A DNA stretch of 64,000 nt, taken from NCBI GenBank assembly GCA_902588975.1, contig CACIRJ010000002.1, positions 62,001 through 126,000 of the forward strand, in the 5' to 3' direction. Position 1 is the first letter of the stretch. Each line of letters starts with the position of its first letter. Positions 39,226 through 48,084 of this stretch are shown here, piece after piece. This DNA comes from an uncultured Pelagibacteraceae bacterium (GTDB lineage Bacteria; Pseudomonadota; Alphaproteobacteria; Pelagibacterales; Pelagibacteraceae). Below the pieces are notes generated by a model. The model was given only the letters and a program-made list of their open reading frames with translations. It had not been told where the DNA came from and did not search any database. Both the position numbers and the translations under genes were made by a program.

Positions 39226-40415
39226 AGAATTACTTTCCTATTATAAAAATCTACAATCTGGTCATCTTTGTAACCAAAAATTTGCATAATTTCTTTTGTA
39301 TGCTCTCCTAGGTTTGGAGCACCTTTTGATTTTTCAGTTTTACTTTTTGAAAATTTAATAGGCATACCAATAGCCTTACTTTTACCAGCTTTTTTATTAT
39401 CTACTTCTATAACCATTTCTCTTTCAATTGTTTGAGGATCTTTAAACATGTCTGTTATCGAGTTAATAGGTCCACATGGTAAACCATTATCATCAAAGAT
39501 TTTTAACCATTCACTAGAGGTTTTTTTAATTAGTTCTTCATTAAGAATATTAACTAGTTCTTTTAAATTTTGTTTTCTGTTTAAGTTAGATGAAAACTTT
39601 TCATTTTCTTGCAAATCTTCACGACCAATTGCTTTGAGTAACATAAGCCAAGTATTTTGATTTGAAGCACCTACTGTTATCCATTTATCTTTTGTTTTAA
39701 ATGCTTGATAAGGAGCTGTTAAAGGATGTGCTGATCCTAAAGGACCAGGCGACTCTCCAGTTGCACCCGCAATAGCAGACTGCCAGTAAGTATGAACAAT
39801 ACCTGCTTCATATAAAGATGTATCAACTTTTTGTCCTTCACCCGTTTTTTCTCTATGAACTAATGCTGCTAAAATTCCACTGGCTGCAAGTAAACCTGCT
39901 GTAATATCTGTAATAGGTGCACCTACTTTCATTGGTGGTTTATCTTTGCTTTCACCAGTAATACTCATTAATCCACTCATACCTTGTGCAACTAAATCAA
40001 ATCCTCCTTTATCTGCGTAAGGACCAGTTCTACCGTATCCAGATATTTCACATAAAATGATTTTAGGATTGATTTTTGACATAACATCATATCCAACTCC
40101 TAGTTTTTCTAAGGTGCCTTTTCTAAAATTCTCCAAAACTACATCTGAATTTTTTACCATCGTTTTAAATATCTCTATTCCATCTTTGTCTTTTAAATTT
40201 AATGCGATACCTTTCTTATTTCTATTCATCATCATAAAGGCTGCGGACTCACCATTAATTTCTGGTGGTAAGAAGTTTCTGGTATCATCTCCTCCGGGTG
40301 TCTTTTCTATTTTAATTACCTCTGCACCAAGATCAGCTAATAACAATCCGCATGTTGGACCAGCCATTATTTGTGCCATCTCAAGTACACGAATGCCTTT
40401 TAATGATGCGGTCAT
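39222..40415 (-). CDS. Family III CoA-transferase (CaiB/BaiF type)
   Basis: A 397-residue CoA-transferase that moves CoA between carboxylic acids. The family start LKGIRVLEMAQIMAGP and EVIKIEKTPGGDDTR are present, and the catalytic aspartate is D170 in GAPITDITAG, aligned with Asp169 of formyl-CoA transferase. Length is normal. It follows the enoyl-CoA hydratase by 3 bp in a minus-strand operon with a TRAP transporter, so it likely activates the imported acid as a CoA thioester. Confidence 0.9.
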   Translation of the reverse strand: MTASLKGIRVLEMAQIMAGPTCGLLLADLGAEVIKIEKTPGGDDTRNFLPPEINGESAAFMMMNRNKKGIALNLKDKDGIEIFKTMVKNSDVVLENFRKGTLEKLGVGYDVMSKINPKIILCEISGYGRTGPYADKGGFDLVAQGMSGLMSITGESKDKPPMKVGAPITDITAGLLAASGILAALVHREKTGEGQKVDTSLYEAGIVHTYWQSAIAGATGESPGPLGSAHPLTAPYQAFKTKDKWITVGASNQNTWLMLLKAIGREDLQENEKFSSNLNRKQNLKELVNILNEELIKKTSSEWLKIFDDNGLPCGPINSITDMFKDPQTIEREMVIEVDNKKAGKSKAIGMPIKFSKSKTEKSKGAPNLGEHTKEIMQIFGYKDDQIVDFYNRKVIL

Positions 40416-40418
40416 CTA

Positions 40419-41201
40419 TTACTTATTTTTGAATTTTGGTTTTGTTTTGTTTAAGAAAGATTGATATCCAATTTTAAAGTCTTGAGTATCATAACATTTG
40501 TAACCTAGATTATTTATTTTTTCTGTGACTTTTCCATTTTTTAAGATGTTTCTTGCAAATTGTTTGTGCCACCTTGCAACTTTTGGAGCACCTTCGCATA
40601 TTAGTTCTGCTGATTTATAAGCTTCTTTTTCAACATCTTTATCATTAACTACTCTATTAACTAGTCTCTTCTGAAATGCTTCTTCAGCTCCAAAAACTCT
40701 TCCTTCAAACAATATTTCCATAGCAGTTGTGTAATTGGTTACTTTCAAAAGTACCTCAAGTTCTTTTGCAGCCATTGTTAAGCCTAATCTTTTAATTGGA
40801 ACTCCAAACCTAGAGCTTTTGCCACAAATTCTAATGTCACAACATCCTGCTATTTCCAATCCACCTCCAACACATATTCCTTCAATCAAAGCAATTGTTG
40901 GTATTGGGCAATCAAAAATTGCTCCAAGTGTTCCATGTAAAAATTTACCGTAAGATTTTGCTAATTTTGATGAAGATCTTTGTTTTTTAAATTCTCCAAT
41001 ATCATTTCCTGGTGAAAAAGATTTACCACCCTCTCCTCTTATAATAATACATCTTAAATTGTTATTCTTTGATAGCTTTTTAAAAACTTTGCCAAGCTCA
41101 ATCCACATTGGCTTAGTCATCGCATTTATTTTTTCTGGTCTATTGATAACAACTTCAACTAAATGTTTATTTTTTTTATTTACTTTAATTAATTTGCTCA
41201 T
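40419..41201 (-). CDS. Enoyl-CoA hydratase/isomerase family protein
   Basis: A 260-residue crotonase-fold protein. The oxyanion-hole segments are visible as FSPGNDIGEF and IEGICVGGGLEIAGCCDI. The N-terminal strand VVINRPEKINAMTKPMW is typical. It directly follows the dctM gene (abutting) and precedes the CoA-transferase by 3 bp. Crotonase members hydrate, isomerise or hydrolyse acyl-CoAs, so the exact reaction is open; context suggests processing of a CoA ester of the TRAP substrate. Confidence 0.87.
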   Translation of the reverse strand: MSKLIKVNKKNKHLVEVVINRPEKINAMTKPMWIELGKVFKKLSKNNNLRCIIIRGEGGKSFSPGNDIGEFKKQRSSSKLAKSYGKFLHGTLGAIFDCPIPTIALIEGICVGGGLEIAGCCDIRICGKSSRFGVPIKRLGLTMAAKELEVLLKVTNYTTAMEILFEGRVFGAEEAFQKRLVNRVVNDKDVEKEAYKSAELICEGAPKVARWHKQFARNILKNGKVTEKINNLGYKCYDTQDFKIGYQSFLNKTKPKFKNK

Positions 41202-42485
41202 TTAGCTCCTATAAAAAAACTCAACTAATGTCATTGGTATAGCTGGAACATAAGTTACTAACATTAACAATACTAATAATACACATATAAAAGATATATT
41301 CGATCTTGTTACATCCCATATATCTGCTTTTGCAACAGAACAAGCTGTAACTAGGACACTTGCAACTGGTGGTGTTTGTTGACCAATTGCTAAATTTAAA
41401 GTTACAATTATACCAAAGTGAACTGGATCAATACCTACCGCATTAACTAATGGCATTACAATTGGAACTGTTAAAATTATTGCAGCAACTGAATGTAAAA
41501 AGAAACCTATTACTAAAAGAAATACATTAAGTATTCCTAAGACTGCATATTTATTATTTGTAAAATCAATAATTGACTCTGCAACTTTTTGTGGGATTTG
41601 TTCAATTGTTAAAAATTCACCAAGTAATACAGATGCAGCTACTAATAACATTACTGAAGCTGTTTGAATTGCTCCTTCACAAGCTGACTCGTATAATCTT
41701 TTAAAATCTATTTCTTTATAAATAAATCCAATAACTAATGATGCTACAACAGCTAAACCTGCTCCTTCGGTTGCAGTTACAACTCCTCCAAAAATTCCAC
41801 CTAAGATTATAATTGGTAATAAAAATGCTAATGCTGCATCTTTTGCAGTTTTCTTAACATTTGGAATATTAAATGTTTCTTCAACAGGAAAATTTTTACG
41901 TCTTGCAGTAATATATGCTGCTAACATTAAGAAGAAGCCACCTATTACTCCTGGAACTATTCCTGCTACAAACAATTGCACAACTGAACTTTGAGCCATT
42001 ACCGCATAAACAATCATTGGTATTGAAGGTGGAATAATTATCGCTAATGATGCTGAAGATGAAGTTACTGCAGCAGCGAAAGGACCAGGGTATCCTTTTT
42101 TCTTCATCGCTGGAATTAGAATAGATCCTAATGCAGCAACATCAGCAACCGCAGATCCAGAAATTTCAGCAAAAAACATAGAGGTAGCAATGTTGATCAT
42201 ACTTAAACCACCCTTGATAAATCCAACAAGCGCTGAAGCAAATGCTATTAATCTTCTAGAAATACCTGCACTATTCATTATTGATCCAGCTAAGATAAAT
42301 AGTGGAATAGCAATCAATGGAAACTTCATTGATCCATCAAACATTACGATTGCAGTATCAATTAAAAAACTTGTTCCCGTTTTCAATACCATTGCAATAA
42401 TTGTTGTTACTGCAAGGCCAATAGCGATAGGAACATTTATAGATAAAAGAAGTAAAAGCACAGCAAACATTGTAAGAATTATCAT
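41202..42485 (-). CDS. dctM: TRAP transporter large permease, DctM-type
   Basis: The transport subunit of the second TRAP system, 427 residues with about 12 membrane segments. Family blocks include PLIAIPLFILAGSIMNSAG, SSSASLAIIIPPSIPMIVYAV and VTATEGAGLAVVASLVIG. It overlaps dctQ by 1 nt and abuts the enoyl-CoA hydratase gene. The layout binding protein, DctQ, DctM, hydratase, CoA-transferase suggests that transport and CoA activation of one acid are encoded together. Confidence 0.95.
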   Translation of the reverse strand: MIILTMFAVLLLLLSINVPIAIGLAVTTIIAMVLKTGTSFLIDTAIVMFDGSMKFPLIAIPLFILAGSIMNSAGISRRLIAFASALVGFIKGGLSMINIATSMFFAEISGSAVADVAALGSILIPAMKKKGYPGPFAAAVTSSSASLAIIIPPSIPMIVYAVMAQSSVVQLFVAGIVPGVIGGFFLMLAAYITARRKNFPVEETFNIPNVKKTAKDAALAFLLPIIILGGIFGGVVTATEGAGLAVVASLVIGFIYKEIDFKRLYESACEGAIQTASVMLLVAASVLLGEFLTIEQIPQKVAESIIDFTNNKYAVLGILNVFLLVIGFFLHSVAAIILTVPIVMPLVNAVGIDPVHFGIIVTLNLAIGQQTPPVASVLVTACSVAKADIWDVTRSNISFICVLLVLLMLVTYVPAIPMTLVEFFYRS

Positions 42486-42994
42486 TAAATATCTCCTGTT
42501 TGCTCGTCACCTGTTGTTTGAAGAACTAAATTTTTATAGTCTTCGGGGATTCTTAAAGTTTCAGATAAAATAAATAAACATGATGCAATTGGAATAACTG
42601 ATTGCACAAAAGGTTGTGGCACCCACTCTAATGTTACTAAGGTTTCTCCTGTTATTAGAGTTAAAACTAAATAACCATAGTAAGCCAATAATATTAAAAA
42701 ACCATAAACAACTAATTTTGACACTACAAAGAAAATTTTTCTAAGTGCTAATGGAAAGGCTTTGAAAATACTTGGAACACTTATGTGAGAGCCTTTCAAA
42801 GCCGCATAGGCTGAACCATAATAAGTTATCCAAGCAAGTTGAACAGCTGCAACCTCGTCATACCAAACTAAAGCACTACCAGCAAAACGAAAAGTAACAC
42901 CAAGCAAAACTGTTACTGCTAATGCTACCATCATTATAAACAGTATTAGTTTTAATATTTTTTCGTAAGAATTTATAAATTTTTGCAATGTCAT
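42485..42994 (-). CDS. dctQ: TRAP transporter small permease, DctQ-type
   Basis: The small membrane subunit, 169 residues and four hydrophobic segments. The block YYGSAYAALKGSHISVPSIF is the usual helix-loop signature. Its ATG lies directly after an A-run that follows a strong hairpin, and it has no evident Shine-Dalgarno. It overlaps dctM by 1 nt. Confidence 0.92.
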   Translation of the reverse strand: MTLQKFINSYEKILKLILFIMMVALAVTVLLGVTFRFAGSALVWYDEVAAVQLAWITYYGSAYAALKGSHISVPSIFKAFPLALRKIFFVVSKLVVYGFLILLAYYGYLVLTLITGETLVTLEWVPQPFVQSVIPIASCLFILSETLRIPEDYKNLVLQTTGDEQTGDI

Positions 42995-43001
42995 TTTTTT
43001 T

Positions 43002-43024
43002 CAGGCCCTCTGATAGAGGGCCTG
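43002..43024 (-). terminator. Intercistronic hairpin between second TRAP binding protein and dctQ (no T-run)
   Basis: CAGGCCCTC and GAGGGCCTG form a perfect 9-bp GC-rich stem with a 5-nt loop, starting 12 nt after the binding-protein stop on the minus strand. Unlike the hairpin at 21671 it is followed by A residues, not T, so it is not a classical intrinsic terminator. It more likely blocks 3'-5' exonucleases and protects the binding-protein part of a processed transcript. Confidence 0.6.
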
Positions 43025-43036
43025 TTACAAATTATG

Positions 43037-44011
43037 TTAATTTGCTAAAGACGATACTTTATCAATTAACGCACCACCAGTTGGTACTTCTGACGCGAAT
43101 TGATCGTATATTCCTTTACTTGCACTAATGAAAGCACCTTTGTCAGCTTCGTTAACTTGAACTCCAGCTGATTTGATAACTCCCAATAAAGATTTTTCAA
43201 GATTAGCAGCTTCAGCGTACACAAATTTTTGTGTATCTTTAGCAGCTTGCTCTAAAATACTTTGTACATCTGCAGGAAGTTTGCTCCAGTGGTCTTTATG
43301 TACTGTTACATAAGCAGGAGTGTAAACGTGACCTGTGATTGATAAATATTTTTGAACTTCTTGGAATTTAGCACTAGCAATCTGAGCATATGGGTTTTCT
43401 TGTCCATCCATAGTTCCTGTTTTCAAAGCAGTAAATACTTCTGAGAAAGACATTGGAGTTGGGTTTGCACCATATGATTGGAACATTTTAACTCTCCATT
43501 TTGATTTAGGTGTTCTTAACTTAATTCCTTTTAAGTCACCTGGAGTGTTAATTGGTCTAGTGTTGTTTGTGATATGTCTAAATCCATTTTCCCAAACAGC
43601 AATAACTTTGTATCCAGTTTTATCTTCAAGATTTTTAAACATTCCTGGTAAAACTTGGCTTTCAACTTTATTCATGTGTTTTCTGTCTTTAATAATGAAA
43701 GGCATATCAAATACACCAAACTCATCATGAATAGATGCCATTACTGATGAAGGTAACCACATGTTAACTGTACCTAATTTTAGTTTTTGCATTCCTTGTT
43801 TGTCTTTACCAAGTTGCGAAGAACCAAAAACAGTTACTTTTCCTTTGCTGCCTAATCTCTCATTTGCAAGTTTAGCAAAATGATCAACTGATGCAGAAAA
43901 TAAAGATCCAGGTTTTCCTACGTGTCCAAATTTTACTTCAGTTGAATTTGCTGAGAAACTTAAAAATATAGACGATAATAAAACAACAATTATCTTAAAA
44001 TATTTGTTCAT
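43037..44011 (-). CDS. dctP: TRAP transporter substrate-binding protein, DctP-type
   Basis: A 324-residue periplasmic binding protein with a signal peptide (about 1-23, ending FSANS). The ligand-binding signature LKGIKLRTPKSKWRV contains the conserved arginine that binds the substrate carboxylate, followed by FSEVFTALKTGTMDGQENP. This is the classical DctP group, unlike the TakP-like protein at 21706. A strong Shine-Dalgarno (AAGAGGGAA) precedes the ATG. The operon context (hydratase, CoA-transferase) suggests a carboxylic acid ligand. Confidence 0.92.
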   Translation of the reverse strand: MNKYFKIIVVLLSSIFLSFSANSTEVKFGHVGKPGSLFSASVDHFAKLANERLGSKGKVTVFGSSQLGKDKQGMQKLKLGTVNMWLPSSVMASIHDEFGVFDMPFIIKDRKHMNKVESQVLPGMFKNLEDKTGYKVIAVWENGFRHITNNTRPINTPGDLKGIKLRTPKSKWRVKMFQSYGANPTPMSFSEVFTALKTGTMDGQENPYAQIASAKFQEVQKYLSITGHVYTPAYVTVHKDHWSKLPADVQSILEQAAKDTQKFVYAEAANLEKSLLGVIKSAGVQVNEADKGAFISASKGIYDQFASEVPTGGALIDKVSSLAN

Positions 44012-44098
44012 ATTTCCCTCTTAAGTTTGTTTTTTTAAAACAGCTTATAGAAAATATGGATGCAGTGCTAGGGATTAAATTGGCGTATCGGAAAAAAA

Positions 44099-44368
44099 TT
44101 ATCGATCTTTAAATTCAAGATTGCCTCGGGAGTCGACACTCTTTTTGACATGCTGATAGTAGGTAGGATTATCAATCAGTCTTGACATATCTATACCCTT
44201 ATTCTCATAACGTCTTTTTATTGTCATTCTAGGGATTATTACGAGGTTCATATTATCAATGAAGTCCTCGGTCCACTCTTTTTCTATCTTATCTTTGACC
44301 AATCTTTTCAAAAATACCCTTAAATCAGAGCAACTAAGGTGTTTAATTTTTTCGTTATACAGTACCAT
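44099..44368 (-). CDS. Hypothetical protein (89 aa)
   Basis: A soluble, charged protein of 89 residues with no signal peptide or membrane segment. It contains an N-terminal helix-like part (LSCSDLRVFLKRLVKDKIEKEWTED) and a basic C-terminal part (RMTIKRRYENKG). I do not recognise the family. It is the last gene of the minus-strand run that begins at 50676, 24 bp after the cysteine-rich secreted protein. Confidence 0.55.
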   Translation of the reverse strand: MVLYNEKIKHLSCSDLRVFLKRLVKDKIEKEWTEDFIDNMNLVIIPRMTIKRRYENKGIDMSRLIDNPTYYQHVKKSVDSRGNLEFKDR

Positions 44369-44392
44369 TTTGATGAATATATAATCTTGGTG

Positions 44393-45094
44393 TTATCTTG
44401 CAAGTTTAATGAATATATCTCCCATACCTGACTGAAGCTGATCTAATGGAGTATTGTTTCTAAGCGTGCAATATCTGCCTGTCACCTGGTGCCTTTCAAT
44501 GGCATTAACATTATATTGAGTGCAGGTTTTGGCTTTGTGTAATAAACCAATGACCAGTTTTCCATCTAATACTGAAACTTGTTTCGTATCTAAATCATTG
44601 CCATTACAAAAATATTTTTTATTTACCCTTTCTGGAAAATCTGTTTTTCCACAAGGATTTTCAATTGTGAAAACATAAAATTCTTTTTCTATGCCTTTAA
44701 ATTTATGTTTCATTTTAGTTGTTTTTGAATATTTCATTAAATCACAGGAACATGGAATGCAGCATCTATAATATTCACCGCATATTTTCTTACCCGTATT
44801 GTTTTCACTCAAATAAACATATTCAGGTACTGCATTTGGACTTATTAAAGAACCTGATACCGCACAATATAATTTATTATATTCAACAAAATCTTCATAA
44901 GAGATATCTTTATCAATTATATATTTAAAAAATTTAGGACCTGCCGCATTTCTATTTCTGTCTGGGAAAATTTTATTCCAGTCATTAACAATATCTTGAT
45001 AATAGTTTTTTTCTTGAGAATTTGATGAATTTATTGGAATTGAAAAAAAAATAATAAATATAATAAGACTAAGTATATTTTTAATACTGTACAT
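44393..45094 (-). CDS. Exported cysteine-rich protein of unknown function (233 aa)
   Basis: A signal peptide (about residues 1-26) is followed by a mature domain with ten cysteines, six of them clustered in KKICGEYYRCCIPCSCDLM and nearby, the others spread toward the C-terminus (NPCGK, YFCNG, KTCTQ, RYCTL). The spacing suggests several disulfides or a metal site in the periplasm. The N-terminal part (DIVNDWNKIFPDRNRNAAGPKF) looks helical. I cannot assign a family. It starts 11 bp after the small membrane protein at 45106. Confidence 0.6.
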   Translation of the reverse strand: MYSIKNILSLIIFIIFFSIPINSSNSQEKNYYQDIVNDWNKIFPDRNRNAAGPKFFKYIIDKDISYEDFVEYNKLYCAVSGSLISPNAVPEYVYLSENNTGKKICGEYYRCCIPCSCDLMKYSKTTKMKHKFKGIEKEFYVFTIENPCGKTDFPERVNKKYFCNGNDLDTKQVSVLDGKLVIGLLHKAKTCTQYNVNAIERHQVTGRYCTLRNNTPLDQLQSGMGDIFIKLAR

Positions 45095-45105
45095 TAATTA
45101 ATGAT

Positions 45106-45249
45106 TTAAAAACCCATATTTGACCAGTTACTTCGGTCTTGAGTTTTACTATTGAATTTTTTTATTTCTTCCTCAGATGGTTCTCTAAAAAGATACATTA
45201 CAATTCCTGAAACAAATAATGCCAATAATGATAAAGAACAAATAGTCAT
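45106..45249 (-). CDS. Small single-pass membrane protein (47 aa)
   Basis: A 47-codon frame from the ATG at 45249 encodes MTICSLSLLALFVSGIVMYLF followed by a charged tail (REPSEEEIKKFNSKTQDRSN). One hydrophobic helix at the N-terminus and a soluble tail suggest a bitopic inner-membrane protein. It fits exactly between the FG-GAP gene and the cysteine-rich protein, same strand, 11 bp before the latter. Family not recognised. Confidence 0.55.
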   Translation of the reverse strand: MTICSLSLLALFVSGIVMYLFREPSEEEIKKFNSKTQDRSNWSNMGF

Positions 45250-45307
45250 AAGCTTGATATATAAAAGCTTTATAATTTTTCAATACTATATAATGAGTAG
45301 TATTGTC

Positions 45308-46735
45308 CTATAGTTTTTGTCTAAATTCGTAAGTTTTATTTAATTCATCAATATCAAATGATTCTATTGATCCATCGGTCCATTTTATTTCAACTTTAAA
45401 GTCTTTTTCACCTTTTCTTATTCCATAATGAGCCACTGGTTCCATCTGACAAAGATATCCTGAGCCTGCATCTATTGTTTTTGAGTGAATTCTTTTATTA
45501 GATTTCATTGTTACTGTTGCTCCTCTTGCTGGAGCTCCATACTGATTAAGTGGTTTAATACGTAGATAATTAAAATTTGTAATATCTGCTTTATATAAAG
45601 TTAAAGGTTGAAAACCTGACTCACCATGTGAAACTAATAATTCTAAAATTCCATCACCGTCAACATCTGCAACAGCTGCACCAGTTCCAAGTCCAACGGT
45701 CTCTAGACCATTTTCCATTTTAATTTCTTTAAATACTCCGCCATTTAAAACTTTAAAAAGTTTATTTGGTTCTCCAATATTATTCATAAAAATTTCATCA
45801 TATCCGTCATTATCAAAATCAGCAGAAATGACTGTTCTTATTTTTGTAGGATCGTTATACGGAGAGGTTGATATATCTTTAAATTTATCTCCATCTAAAA
45901 CATATGCTCTATGCATTCCATCCCAGTTTGAAGATAAAATATCTAATCGTCCTCTATATAAAAGATCACTTAAAGCTGTGCCTCTTCCATTTTCAAATCT
46001 ATCTTGAACTGCATACTCTTCGGCAACATCTTGGAAAGACCCTTTAGAATTATAGTATAAAAAGTTATCTCCTCTTTCATTTGCTGCAAAAATATCAGAT
46101 CTATCTGAGAGAATGTGTCCAGACACTATGGCTCTACCCCCAGTAATTTTATCGATCGATAATAATTTAGCCTGGTCTTTTATTCGATCTCTGATTAATT
46201 CATAAAATCTAGTAGGACCTCCATAATTAGCTACATAAATACCATATGCACCATCACCATTTCTATCTACACAAACAACTGACCTTCCGGCTGTTAAGTT
46301 TAATTCATTTTGATTAATTTCTTTTTCAAATAAATCTTCGAATTTATTGTTATTTAAATCTATTAGTCGATCAGAATAAATTTTTGATCCACTATATGTA
46401 TCAGTATTTAAAAAATATATTTCCTCATAGCCATCTTGATCGATATCACATGCAGCAACACCAATTGTTCTTCTCTGTTCATCTGTAAATATTTTTTCAT
46501 TTACAATATTTATTAATTTTCCGTCTTTATAAGAAAGAGCTAAATTTTTAAAACCAAAGCCAGTTACCACAAATTCATATTTATTATCTTTGTTAACATC
46601 GGTAACTGAAACTCCATAGCTTAATCGAAACTCATTTTCTGCTATTTGATCAGTTATATTTAAGAAGAAATCTTTAGCGTTTGCATAATTAAATACTGAT
46701 AAAATACTGAGAAAAACAAAGATAATTATTTTCAT
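45308..46735 (-). CDS. Exported FG-GAP repeat protein with ASPIC/UnbV domain (CRTAC1-like)
   Basis: A 475-residue protein with a signal peptide (1-20, ending NYANA). Residues ~40-385 contain repeated calcium-binding-like motifs of the D-x-D-x-D type (DVNKDNKYE, DIDQDGYEE, DRNGDGAYG, DFDNDGYDE, DVDGDGILE), as in FG-GAP/integrin-like beta-propellers. The C-terminus (GAPARGATVTM to the end) matches the ASPIC/UnbV domain. Such CRTAC1-like proteins are secreted and bind ligands; no enzymatic role is established. The pilin-containing ORF lies upstream. Confidence 0.85.
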   Translation of the reverse strand: MKIIIFVFLSILSVFNYANAKDFFLNITDQIAENEFRLSYGVSVTDVNKDNKYEFVVTGFGFKNLALSYKDGKLINIVNEKIFTDEQRRTIGVAACDIDQDGYEEIYFLNTDTYSGSKIYSDRLIDLNNNKFEDLFEKEINQNELNLTAGRSVVCVDRNGDGAYGIYVANYGGPTRFYELIRDRIKDQAKLLSIDKITGGRAIVSGHILSDRSDIFAANERGDNFLYYNSKGSFQDVAEEYAVQDRFENGRGTALSDLLYRGRLDILSSNWDGMHRAYVLDGDKFKDISTSPYNDPTKIRTVISADFDNDGYDEIFMNNIGEPNKLFKVLNGGVFKEIKMENGLETVGLGTGAAVADVDGDGILELLVSHGESGFQPLTLYKADITNFNYLRIKPLNQYGAPARGATVTMKSNKRIHSKTIDAGSGYLCQMEPVAHYGIRKGEKDFKVEIKWTDGSIESFDIDELNKTYEFRQKL

Positions 46736-46785
46736 AATTAAGCTCTTTATTAGAATTTTAAAATTATAATATGAGATAAATTAGC

Positions 46786-46983
46786 TTACTCGAGTAAGCC
46801 TAAAATTGAATAAATAACTAACCCTATAATTGCAGCAAAGAAAATTAAAAATGAAATTTGACTAAAAATATTATTCTTTGATCTAATTTCACCCTTTTTG
46901 TACTTTCTAATCTGAATTATACCAAACCTAATTACTATTAATCCAAAAATTAGAAGTGATACTTTAAATAAAAATTCAATCAT
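46786..46983 (-). CDS. Small two-helix membrane protein (65 aa)
   Basis: A 65-residue protein with two hydrophobic segments (about 4-24 and 42-63) joined by a basic loop IRKYKKGEIRSKNN, predicting an inner-membrane hairpin with a cytoplasmic loop. No family is recognised. It lies between the pilin ORF (33 bp) and the FG-GAP gene (50 bp) on the same strand. Confidence 0.6.
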   Translation of the reverse strand: MIEFLFKVSLLIFGLIVIRFGIIQIRKYKKGEIRSKNNIFSQISFLIFFAAIIGLVIYSILGLLE

Positions 46984-47016
46984 TTAATTTTAATTTAATA
47001 GAATGTGAAACCTTTT

Positions 47017-48075
47017 TTATTCAAATGATATTTCATTTTCAATATATTGAGTTTTACCTGTGCTATTTCCTAAATTTGAGCAAACTTTTATTGTTGTAGA
47101 ATTTAATTTAAATATTGAAAGATATCCACTTTGTTGAGCGTGTGAAGGGCATGATGTCATATATCCTGGTGGATTACAGTTTGTGACATTCAATCTACAC
47201 CAAGATCCATAAGGAGGATTTGCATAAAAAGGACTTTTCCAATTCATTCCATAAACTGTTTGGTTCATGTGATTAATAAAGTTATCAATGCTCATAGGGC
47301 AATCTGCAGTCTTCTCATTACCATTTATATCATTATATTTTATTGCTTCACCAACACTACATAATGCTGATTTTGCAACTACCATTTTAACTATAGTTGA
47401 ATGATTAGACTTAGTTGCTGCAATTTTTGCACCAGTTGTATATCCGCTGTAAGCAACCACGCCTACTGCAGCTAAAATACCTATGATTGCTACTACGACC
47501 AAAAGTTCAATTAGTGTAAAGCCTTTATTTTTCATTTTTTTATTTCTTTTATAGTCTTCCATCCATTTATTAAAAATAATTATTGCATCATTCATATCAT
47601 TTGTTTTATTTGGATGATTTTTAGCCCTACCTAGCATAGTTGCAATAATATTTACTTGATATTTTATTGGTCTTTTTTTTATAGCTGAAACAGTAAACAA
47701 TGCTTTTTCCTTATCTTTAAAACCTAAACCTTTTAAGGTTGTCTCTGGTTTATAATCTGAAAATAAAGAAAGATTTAATGGTTTAAATTTTTTATCTTTT
47801 ATTAGTTTATCCATTGGCATTTTATCGACTATTTCAAAGATTTTTCTTGTGTATATTCTATCTAACTCAATTTTAATTGTGCCATCAAAACCAATTAAAG
47901 TAACTTTAAATTTTTTTGATTTATCTAATTTTGTGACTAATTTTATATATCTTTTGTGAAAGCCTTTAATTTCTTTTTGATACAAATCTTTTGATCTTTT
48001 ATATTCTGGATGACTGTAGTTAGGCGTATTGAGGACTAACAATCTACATTTCCATAGATATTTTTTAAAACTCAT
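47017..48075 (-). CDS. DUF4174-like domain joined in frame to a type IV pilin-like protein
   Basis: One uninterrupted 352-codon frame holds three segments. Residues 1-91 (YLWKCRLLVLNTPN to FEIVDKMPM) resemble DUF4174. Residues ~95-175 are helical, with KALFTVSAIKKRPIKYQVNIIATM, of unknown family. From Met181 (ATG at 47533-47535) a complete type IV pilin starts: MKNKGFTLIELLVVVAIIGIL, a class III signal and hydrophobic helix, then a globular domain with several cysteines. Either this is a real fusion or the pilin (172 aa, 47017-47535) starts independently. The A-rich stretch before that ATG gives no clear ribosome site. The start at 48075 follows the upstream gene by 9 bp. Confidence 0.7.
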   Translation of the reverse strand: MSFKKYLWKCRLLVLNTPNYSHPEYKRSKDLYQKEIKGFHKRYIKLVTKLDKSKKFKVTLIGFDGTIKIELDRIYTRKIFEIVDKMPMDKLIKDKKFKPLNLSLFSDYKPETTLKGLGFKDKEKALFTVSAIKKRPIKYQVNIIATMLGRAKNHPNKTNDMNDAIIIFNKWMEDYKRNKKMKNKGFTLIELLVVVAIIGILAAVGVVAYSGYTTGAKIAATKSNHSTIVKMVVAKSALCSVGEAIKYNDINGNEKTADCPMSIDNFINHMNQTVYGMNWKSPFYANPPYGSWCRLNVTNCNPPGYMTSCPSHAQQSGYLSIFKLNSTTIKVCSNLGNSTGKTQYIENEISFE

Positions 48076-48084
48076 TAAAAAATA

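Noticed and set aside
40057..40464. Plus-strand 135-codon frame across the CoA-transferase and hydratase junction
   Set aside because: Antisense to two clear enzymes; no motif, start site or conservation cue.
42190..42573. Plus-strand 127-codon frame opposite dctM/dctQ
   Set aside because: It is antisense to two well-recognised TRAP permease genes and shows no family features.
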